Shown: positions 55,842 through 64,000 of the stretch, one piece after another | Layout: the number at the start of each line of letters is the position of its first letter | Position numbering within the stretch: the first letter of the stretch is position 1 | Assembly: GCA_002104935.1 (NCBI GenBank) | Contig: MCGT01000002.1 | Location: 620,001-684,000, forward strand | Direction of reading: 5' to 3' | Length of the DNA: 64,000 bases | From: Hesseltinella vesiculosa | Taxonomy: Eukaryota > Mucoromycota > Mucoromycetes > Mucorales > Cunninghamellaceae | Notes under the pieces: generated by a model | What the model saw: the letters and a program-made list of their open reading frames with translations, nothing else | What the model was told of the DNA's origin: nothing | Database searches by the model: none | Made by a program: the position numbers and the translations under genes

Positions 55842-58089
55842 TTTGTCGAGAATGGAAAAGAAAAGAGAGCGAAAGAAAGTTTTTTTGTGCGCGGAGCTGG
55901 TTGACGGGCTCTTTGGTTGTGCGCGCGCGCCTCTGTGTCCAGGGAAAGACGACAGAGCCACTACGTAGGACTTGCTTTTTTATGTCACCGTGATTTTTGC
56001 AAACCCTTTGCTTTTCCTAGCACTTTCCGACTGCCTTCTAATAGCCAGGGCGAAAAAGCGTCAAGAAGCTTGAATTGGAGATGAAAAAGAGAAGTACCAG
56101 GTTGAAAGAGCAAAATGGGACAAATGCGCCGAGGGAAAGGCAGGTGTGCGCTTCAATTTTGACAGGAGGGTGAGGGAGAAGGGTAAAATTCGGAAAAAAG
56201 CAGATCCATGGCAGTAAAAGGTAAAAAGGAGTTTGTCAGTGTCTTTATTGAATGGAAGAGGTCGACAGGTTCTTTGGTCTATGGCAGTAAAAAAGCAGAA
56301 AGGAGCATGTCACGAATTATTTCTTATCTCCTCTACTTTTAAGCACAGCGACAGAACTTTGGCTGAATGTAGGAATGGGCTTGTGGCTGTATGCTCACCA
56401 TCGACAAGGATCGCTTGCTTCCGACTTTTATACTGGTTTGGCGTCAGCTGGATCATATCAGAAAAGAGAAGCCAGGGCAATTTGGATAAAAAGAGGAGCC
56501 CTTGCCTTGGTTCGTGAGATGACCTTCTTTTTTTTTTTCACTGTGAAAATCTTCTGTTTTCGGCTTTTTGAGCTCGTTGACCACATCATTGATGAACCGC
56601 CCCAGTAAATTTTTCGAGGAGACCACCCCCCCCCCCCTCTTATTTTCTTTTTTGTGGGGTGGACAATGACATACTTCCCAATGAACGCCTCGTCAAAAGT
56701 CAAATGTGGTGGCAAAATGATAACCGATTCTTTGACGTTAACGCTCTAGAAAGATCGCCTCTGCTACGCCTTTGCCATGTCACGTCTTTTTCTTCTCAAA
56801 TCGGCCATCGTGTTCCAACCACCTTTTACAGCTGCTTTTTTTTTTCCAGGCACCCAACCCATTCTATACTCTGTCATTTCTGGGGATAGAAGGTTGGTCG
56901 TGTGGCCAGGTCAGAGAAATTACCCTTTGAGAAGAAAACAACTCTAGTGAAACACGCTGATGAAAATCTGCATCTCTGATTTTTTGAACCGAAAATAATC
57001 CCGCCTAAATGTCGGTGTCCTGGAATGTTCATCGGCCGACAATGAAATGAAAGATGCTTGCAGGAAAAAAAAAAAAAAAAAGGGAAGGAAAGGGAGGCAT
57101 TGCCCTTCATTTCCGAATGGATACTGAATGACCCTAACGAGTGGACCACTGATATGGCAGTGATGATTATGCAATGCCTTTCGTAACCTTGCATAATCAA
57201 GAAAGGTGGCTATTTTCTCTTTTGCGAATCTGCCCCAGCTCCCTGGATCACCAATCAAGGCGCGCATTTCAGCAACCTCAAAACGACATCATCTACACTG
57301 TCCTTCATCCTGCCGGATACCTGGATTGCACCTATCAACAGACAGCATTAGCCCTGTCTATGCGATCGGTTGGACCACAGGGTTCAGTTTTGGAAAGGAT
57401 GTCTAGCCCTTTCATCGTTCTTTTTAGCCTCCGAAGCCAATAGCACTAAAAGTGATAAAGTAGCGGCCTGGAGGGTAGCATAGGAACGCAGTCGAGACCT
57501 CGTGCCCCCCTTTTTTTTTTGTTTATTGGGACGCTCACGTTGCTCACATCGGCTCATTGTCACTTCGGAACGAAAAGATGGCTGTCAGGCACGATAAAAT
57601 CATTTCAGTCAAACGACAACCAAATGTCATGAATGTGATTCATGCAGACGAGGTAGGATTGTTCTCGCTTTTTTCTTTTTTTTAAGAAAAAAAAAATGAT
57701 GCTCGGACTGACGATCGGGAAAGATTTTGGTTGGTCTGTCCCACCTCCCTTCCCCAATAAGACCATGCTTCCCGTCAAAGCGTCACTGTTCATTGTTTTT
57801 AGCCAATAAAGGGAAAGCCGATGGATCCAATGGCTCCATCAGAAAAAAAAGAATAGTTTTTGAGTTTGAGTTGTTCCTCGAGAAGGAAAGGCACAGCTGC
57901 ATGAACAGGGTGGATCACCACATTATAAAAGGAATGCAAAAGCTCAAGCTCGTCATTTTTTTTTTTTTTTTTTTTTGCTCTCCTTCGCACATACCTCATT
58001 ATTTAAAAAAAGAAAAAGCACTTTCTAGCTTGTTTTGAGTCATTTTCTCTCTCGTTTTTCTTTTTGTCAAAAAGTAACTAGCATAGAAG
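55842..58089. other. 2.2-kb spacer, no gene supported
   Basis: Contains A/T and C homopolymers (C10 near 56,627-56,637), two short copies of ATGGCAGTAAAA (about 56,207 and 56,280), and short frames on both strands without start, partner exons or family motifs. A plus-strand stretch near 57,200-57,400 is open in two frames at once, so it is not convincing. The last 100 bp are T-rich, as in other promoters here. Confidence 0.4.
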
Positions 58090-60086
58090 ATGAACCGCAA
58101 TGGACACAGGTCTAGAGATTACCCACCAAGCGTGCACAGCAGTAACTCGTCAGGGCAAATGACCAGTCACACTTTTCGCGACGTAGCCATGGAGGAAGTG
58201 AAAATAGATGCAGAAGCCATTCAATCAAGTCAGCCGGTGAAGACATCTACCATGGCATGGGTTGCCCTGTTCTTTTTGGTGGTGCTGCGATCCGCGGTCT
58301 CGATCTTCAACAACACATTCAGCCCGATTCCGACCGTCACTGCCACCTATCTCAATGTCGATCTCTCGGCTATCAACTGGCTTTTCAATAGCCAAGCCAT
58401 TGTGTATATTGTCGTCAGTTTTGGTACCTCCTGGCTGTTTGAAAAGTGTGGTGTGAAGCTGTCGGTAGGCCAAAAAAAAAAAAATTAAAAATGACCGCTT
58501 CGACTCAATGGATTCTTCAGTTGTTGTTGGCCTGTGCGACAATCACGATTGGGTGTTGGATCCGATGGGTGGCTGTAAAAATACAGCCTCATTCTTTTGC
58601 GCTGCTGATGGTTGGCCAGGTTATAGCCGGCATCAGCAGCCCCATCACTCTGAACATCATGACCAAAGTAAGAAAAAAAATCGTACGATAACAACTCCCA
58701 AGGTTTATCCTCCTCTTTTTTTTTTTTTTTTTTTTAGTTTGCATCCGTATGGTTTACAGAAGATAGGCGAGCAACGGCCGGCATGTTCGTTGGTAAGTGA
58801 AAGACTCAGAAGGAAACCTCAAATTGGGTTGTCATGCCGATCCTTATTTTAATAGCCGCCAACTATGGAGGTATCGTTGCCATGTTTCTGATGCCGGCAG
58901 TGGCCACAGGGGAAGATCGTATTGAATTGACAGTAAGGAAGAAAGGGAAAAGCCCATCGATAATTGATTCGTCTTCTTTTCGATAGATCATCATGGTGGC
59001 GGTTATCGCCTCCGCAGCATCCATCCCGCAAATCTTTTTGCCTGCCAGACCCAAGCAATCACCGACTTTGCAATTAAAGGACCGGGCAGAGGACCAGCCC
59101 CAAATCAGCCTCTGGAAAGCAACAGTGGAGTTGATGAAGAATATCCACTTTTGGGTGTTGTGCGGTGTTCATGGGATCAATGTTGGACTGTCGATTTCCT
59201 GGGGTGGACTTTTTAATCAAGCCATCACTCCCTATGGCTACTCCAACGCAGATGCAGGAAACATGGTGGCAGTGGGACTTGTTGCTGGCACCCTTGGATG
59301 CTGTAAAGAGCCAAAAAAAAAAAAAAAAAAGAAAGGTAGCCAATTTACCTTTTTTTGGGGGGTGGCAGTGGTTGCTGGTCCGATTTTGGATGCCACCAAG
59401 AAGCATGTTCTGTTCCTGAAGATGATGGCCCCACTGATGTGCAGCACCTATGTAGCTATGGTTTTCATAAGCAAGTCTCTTTAGAAAAGAAAAATAATCT
59501 TATTTTTTGTTTCTTTCTTTCAGTTCAACGAGGTGCATACGCTGCCATCTTGTACGTCAATGGATTGAATCAATTCTTTTTGTCATTCATGGTGCCTGTG
59601 GTTGTTGAGCTAGGTGTTGAAGGTAAATGAAAGAAAAATGAGACCTATGCTCACTGCTCATGCCCTTTTCAAGCATCCTACCCTATTCCCGAATCCTTAT
59701 CCACCTCTATCCTATGGCAATTAGCCCAGGTGTTTGGATTTATCCTTGTTCTGGTCATGGACAACTTTAGAGATCCTGCCGGATCACCTCCTAACAATAT
59801 GAGCCGAGGACTGATTTTCCAAGCCGCCACATCCGGTGTATGTGTGCTCCTTGCCTTTGCCTACTCAGGTCCGATGTTGCGCACTCAAGCATACCAGGAA
59901 AGAATCAAGGAGCAGCAGCAGCAGCAGCACGATCTGGAAAATATCCTGACGCCCCCTCCAAAAATCACCTACGACTCCCAGACCGACGCATTGCCTTGGC
60001 AGTCTGGCCGGCCCCAAGTACGTCGCACCGATAGCAGTACTGAAACCATCTCTGCAGGGTTAGCGAATGAACCAAAAGTAAATTGA
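58090..60086 (+). CDS. major facilitator superfamily transporter, SLC49/FLVCR-like
   Basis: Eight exons (58090-58464, 58521-58667, 58738-58792, 58856-58932, 58987-59302, 59369-59470, 59524-59622, 59725-60086) give about 510 residues with ~12 hydrophobic helices, a Ser-rich cytosolic N-terminus (~55 residues) and a polar Gln-rich C-terminus (five consecutive Gln). Family-like elements are INWLFNSQAIVYIVVSFGTS after the first helix, ALLMVGQVIAGISSP, FASVWFTEDRRATAGMFVAA (compare the W-F-x(2-3)-(E/D)RATA signature of FLVCR/SLC49 carriers) and WGGLFNQAITPYGYS. SLC49 members carry haem, choline or other small molecules; the substrate here is unknown. Intron 6 starts GCAAGT (GC-AG). Exon 3 is 55 nt. 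Confidence 0.8.
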
Positions 60087-60856
60087 CTTTAATTAAAAAA
60101 AAAAAAAAAAAAGGCGTAGCCAGAAACGGGTGGCCTTGAACCATAGGACCTCTCCGCTGACCTAAACATACAAGCTAGGATGTGCACGTAAACCAAAGAA
60201 GTTAGATCAAAGTCATGCCTTGATCTGGGCCCTGATTCAAGTGTAGCGTTTTTTTTTTTTTTCTTTCCCTCGAGGACCGCTTGGCGTGGTCAAATTCTGA
60301 AAACGATGGATTCTCACTTGTGGTGAAGAAGGCCAGAAACGGCTTCATAGAAACGAGATCAAGTCAGAAATGGCCGATGGCAGGTAGAAAAAGGGAGAGG
60401 GGCTGCATTCCACAAGCAGAAAACGTAAGAAATGTGGCAGCCATTGGAGGCTCCTTTTATGGATGCGTGCCAACCTATCTTTCTGGGGCAAGTTAGGTTG
60501 AACCTCAGCGAAGTTTGGGGACAATGGAACTGGCACTGCTAGTCGTTGATGTGCCAGGCGATGGGTCGTCTCCTTGCTTGGCTGGAAATCAAGAATGAAA
60601 GGACAATAGGCATCTGTGCAACCAAGGATTGACAAACGTGTGTAACAGCCTGAATAAAAAAAAAATGAACGCGAGCGTGTCCATCATGTGGCAGCTGGCC
60701 AATCAGGCAAACCCTAAACAGCCTACTTTGGCTTGCTACCCTCGTTTTTCTCCTTTTTCTTTTTCTTTCGCACTTCTCCTTTTTTGTTTGGTTTCCCTTT
60801 CCCCTTGTTATCTCTCTACTTCTTTTCGCCCTCTTTCTTCATTGTTCAGTTCGTTC
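60087..60856. other. spacer upstream of the APSES-like gene
   Basis: An A18 run follows the transporter stop. One stretch around 60,115-60,175 has a tRNA-T-arm-like CCTTGAACC on the minus sense but does not fold as a tRNA. The final ~120 bp are very pyrimidine-rich, probably leader/promoter of the next gene. Confidence 0.35.
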
Positions 60857-62797
60857 ATGTCTGCATCATCAAGTCGACAAGAAGCCATCGAATTACATTC
60901 ATTACAAACCAAGAAGACCGAGTCAAGTACCACAGGAAATCAGCCCACTTCCCTTATCGCATCGTCGTCCGGCCCACGCCATCGGAAGCGCACAGTCACA
61001 GTCCTTCCTACGACACCATCACCAGAAGCCATTCAGACGAGCCAATGGCCATGCAACCATATGAAAACCAAGATGACCAAACCGGTGACGACTGCGCCCC
61101 GTGCAAAGCGACGACGAAAAACGGGCAAGTCCGAACCAATCAAACAAAGCCCTCCCGTTGCTCAAATATGCACCGATTCCCTGTCGCTGCCATCCTCACC
61201 TCCTTTGACGACACCTGGAGGGTCGCAAACCACGACGGACAGTAGCCCTCCGCTCGCCACCACCCCTACTTTTGCACGTCTGGCCTGGCCTCCGATGGCC
61301 GACGCCCCGCACCATGACCCTCTTCTCTATTCACCCACAACCAAGCCATTCTCTTTTTTCGACTCACCTTACTTCTCTGCCTTGGCCGGCCTCCACCCTC
61401 CTCTGGATGATACCCTGTTGCCCGACTTGGACGACGACGACGACGACGACGAATTGCCGTCGCAAGGTTCGTTGATTCTTACATCCTCCTTCATTGCTTT
61501 CTCACCGCTTTGTCTTCTTCAGAGACGATCATCCTCTCGCCAGCATTGCCAATAGCTTCGCCCACCCAATCCATATTAGGCGACAAGGAAGCCGCTATCG
61601 AGCAAAAGGACATTCACCAAGGTAAGAACACTCATGGCGTGCACAAGGCTGCTGGCTGACTGATCCACTTAAAAAGCAACCGCCAAGCAAGGCTCTGTTG
61701 CCAAGGCCAAACCGATGAACGAGGACTTGACCAATTCGCCATCAGGACGTCATGCAGGCCATGCACTTCCTGCATACAACAAAAGAACGCCAACACCGAA
61801 CTGTTTGGACGCGGAAATCAAAGCCGTCTCATCCCTGCTTGACCCTACAAACAAGAAAGCAAAGCACAAGCTGCCATCCGCCAAAAACACCCACGACCCC
61901 CTTGCTACCAAAAACGCACCACCCACCAAGCCCTCGGAGGGTGGGCAACGACAGACGCCCGACGAAGCTTCTACAACGACCGCACCCGTCATCCACCCGA
62001 CGGTAAGCAGCAAAACAACCATGTACCTGACCGAGCTGGAGGGCGTGCCTGTTTGCATCGCCTTGGTCAAAGCCGAGGAGGGTGCCAAAGAATACAGACT
62101 GATCCGACGCATGGATATGGATTACGTGAACGCGACGCCCTTGCTGATGGCAGGCGGAATTACAACTGCGGACGAGCGCAACTTGATCCTTGGGCTAGAA
62201 ATCAACCAGTTCCGCATTCGATTCAAATCAAGCCCTTGGCTCGGCACCTGGATCCCTATCCACCGTGCCCGGTCGCTTGCCTTGACGTGTAGTCTTATGG
62301 ACCGTCTCGATCTGTTCCTGCGCCAGCGCGTTGAGAAATGCTTCCCCTCACCCTTGCCTTGGCCAATTCGCCACCGACAACCAGTTCTGGCCAGCCGTCA
62401 CCGTTATCATCCCCCTCAGAGCCTCGGCCCTTTGTCTCTCAGCATGCCACCGTCGCCTTTGGACCTGTTGCCGCAATTACCCTTGTCCCATGCGCTTGCC
62501 TCCATCATGCCTCTTTGTACCAACCTACCATCCATCTCCATCACCGCACCACCCACCCCCACCGAATACCCTTGGCCTGAAAAGTATCATAGCCTTCCCT
62601 TGTCGAGTACCTTGACCAGCAGCTGCAATGAAGCCGCACTGCCTCCTGAATTTCACGCATTCAAACATCGCCCAGGTGCCATCGCCAAGTTTGTCGACGC
62701 CCGCCATGGGCCTTTTTTCCCGGCGTCCAAGTCTTCCTCTGTCGGCGAGGATGATCATGACAGCAGCGAAGAAACGGACACTGACACCGATGAATAA
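60857..62797 (+). CDS. APSES/KilA-N-type DNA-binding domain protein
   Basis: Three exons (60857-61466, 61523-61621, 61677-62797) give about 609 residues. Residues 1-330 are low-complexity: basic patches (PRAKRRRKTGK, a likely nuclear signal), Ser/Pro/Thr-rich stretches and an Asp7 run. From about residue 345 a folded domain reads LEGVPVCIALVKAEEGAKEY, RLIRRMDMDYVNATPLLMAG, then RNLILGLEIN and LGTWIPIHRARSLALTCSLM, matching the order of APSES/KilA-N domains (V-x-(I/L)-x-R-R-x-D-x-x-x-(V/I)-N-A-T ... G-x-W-(I/V)-P). The C-terminus is Pro-rich and ends in an acidic SEETDTDTDE. No ankyrin repeats are seen, so it is unlike Swi4/Mbp1 and closer to short APSES factors or Bqt4-like proteins. The first donor (GTTCGT) is weak. 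Confidence 0.72.
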
Positions 62798-62941
62798 TAA
62801 GTTTAGTTGACTTGCAAATTGTTGTAGTAAAAAAAAAAAAAAGGCTGACCTGATTTTTTAAAAGAGCAGCAAGGTTTTTTTTTTTTTTTTCATTTCTCTC
62901 CCACTCCTTTTTTTTTTTTTTTTTAACTCCATCGACATACC
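62798..62941. promoter_or_regulatory. short promoter region of the TBCK-like gene
   Basis: About 140 bp with A13, T14 and T18 runs and a pyrimidine tract directly before ACCATGG. Confidence 0.35.
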
Positions 62942-64000
62942 ATGGCGGTCTTTGCTAACGACATTGATATTAAAGCTATTGGCAATGGTGAGCGTGTTCC
63001 TAGCCTAGCTTATTCATATTATGTGGCGTCCAATGCATCGACCGAACGTCTTGCTGAAACTGGTCATCTTGCTTTATCCTCTTCGTCTCAAATCATGGGC
63101 CGTTTCCAGTCTCTCAAGGTAAGACAGTCCTGTCGTTATTATTATCACCGTCTCCTGCAGCACAGGATGTGTCGTTCTTTTATCCTCATAAGCTGTCTTT
63201 CTTGGATGACTTAGATGTTGCGACATCCTCACCTGTGTGCCTACGTTGATATCCACCGAGACAAGCAAGGTAATCGCGAGTAGCCAGTCCATGGAAAAGA
63301 GAAAAACTGTCGCGAATTCATCGGTTTATTGTATGGATGTTAGATCGTGTGTTTGTGGTAGCCGAACACTTTGAGACCTCGCTGCATAAACCAGACGAAT
63401 CAGCTCCAGCGTTTTCGAATACACGGTAAAAGGGGGAGGGGGGACAGGAAAAAAAGGGGGCGATGCTCATTTTTTTTTTTTTTTTTTTGCAACACGCCAG
63501 GCTATTACGAACGCTAGCAGGCGAGTTGCTATTGGCCTTGGCTTACCTCCATGATCAAGACATTGTCCATGGCTGTCTTGCCCCCCACAATGTACTACTT
63601 GATCACAACGTACGTCTTCAAGAACCCTCCCGCTTAATATTCATGCTAGACTGATTTTTTCTCTCTCTTTTCTAGTCAAGAGCAAAGCTGGCTGGCTATG
63701 GGCTGTACTATATGACAGGCCAGGGTGAAGACGTGGATTTTCCGATTGGCTATCCAAATTACTTGGCACCAGAGTACACTTTGAATGGAGAACACACAGC
63801 CAAAGGTGACATCTGGTCGTTGGGAGTGATGCTGCTTGAACTGTCTATCCGACATTCCTTTTGGACGACGTCGGATCTGGGATTGATATTTGATTCTCTC
63901 TCTACCTTGTGCACGCGATCGACTGCCTTGGACAGCCTGGGTCACGAGAACACCGCCTCTCTGGACATCAATGAAAAGGCCCTGGCTTTTTTGGAGAAGC
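62942..64000 (+). CDS. TBCK: TBCK-like pseudokinase (5' part, runs off the window)
   Basis: Five exons are visible (62942-63118, 63215-63269, 63344-63425, 63501-63609, 63676-64000+), about 249 residues. Conserved pieces are IMGRFQSLKMLRHPHLCAYV, RVFVVAEHFETSL and ALAYLHDQDIVHGCLAPHNV, then KLAGYGLYYMT and DIWSLGVMLLELS. The catalytic-loop HRD is replaced by HGC and the DFG magnesium motif by GYG, and no glycine-rich loop or VAIK lysine is apparent, so the domain is a pseudokinase. TBC-domain-containing kinase-like proteins combine such a domain with a Rab-GAP TBC domain and a rhodanese domain; those parts would lie beyond the window and are not seen. Confidence 0.82.

Noticed and set aside
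55842..58089. A hidden gene in the 2.2-kb spacer
   Set aside because: I tried splicing open stretches on both strands and found no consistent frame, start or family motif.
60110..60180. Possible degenerate tRNA (T-arm-like CCTTGAACC)
   Set aside because: No acceptor stem, anticodon stem or A box can be drawn around it.

Overview
This is nuclear DNA of a fungus, most likely an early-diverging one (Mucoromycota, probably a mucoralean relative). The signs are compact genes on both strands cut by many introns of about 45-110 nt, long A and T homopolymers in introns and spacers, and a gene set mixing general fungal housekeeping genes with a TBCK-type gene, a Fanzor and a zinc-finger/PD-(D/E)XK-like gene. 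No species is claimed. Exon boundaries were worked out by hand from splice signals, reading frame and family conservation; single coordinates may be off by a base.

Layout. 1-18.9 kb: end of an unidentified gene, two degenerate repeat copies, mitochondrial ribosomal protein bL9m, an Alba-domain protein, a rhomboid that has lost its catalytic serine, inositol phosphosphingolipid phospholipase C (ISC1), tRNA-Ser(AGA), tRNA-Asp(GTC), an Ssr4-like chromatin-remodelling subunit, proteasome alpha subunit PSMA3/Pre10, an Nramp metal transporter, a small mitochondrial-type protein, a UspA-domain protein and a CHCH protein. 19-26 kb is an accessory island: a 1.6-kb minisatellite of 30-bp units, a ~0.9-kb imperfect inverted duplication, a dispersed-repeat copy and an apparently intact Fanzor (eukaryotic TnpB-type RNA-guided nuclease). 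26-30.6 kb: a short orphan gene, a BSD2/NDFIP-like adaptor, a small secreted protein and GSK-3 kinase. 30.6-35.1 kb is a second accessory island: a C2H2 zinc-finger protein with a PD-(D/E)XK-like motif, bracketed by two direct copies of the dispersed repeat. 35-64 kb is mostly housekeeping: aspartokinase (HOM3), Pus1, a coiled-coil orphan, a secreted aspartic protease, REI1, NCE101, a UDP-glycosyltransferase, the TORC2 subunit Rictor/Avo3, cystathionine beta-lyase, the SUMO E1 subunit AOS1, an SLC49-like MFS transporter, an APSES/KilA-N protein and the 5' part of a TBCK-like pseudokinase.

The genes do not form one pathway. Loose functional links are aspartokinase with cystathionine beta-lyase (aspartate-derived methionine metabolism), bL9m with REI1 (ribosomes), and Rictor, GSK-3 and ISC1 (growth and sphingolipid signalling).

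The strongest leads are the Fanzor, the zinc-finger/PD-(D/E)XK gene between repeats, the CCAAT-bearing minisatellite directly upstream of a mitochondrial gene, the fold-back duplication, a 3-nt micro-exon in the Nramp gene, a rhomboid pseudoprotease, a six-member dispersed repeat family, and eight GC-AG introns that all start GCAAGT among about 120 reconstructed introns.
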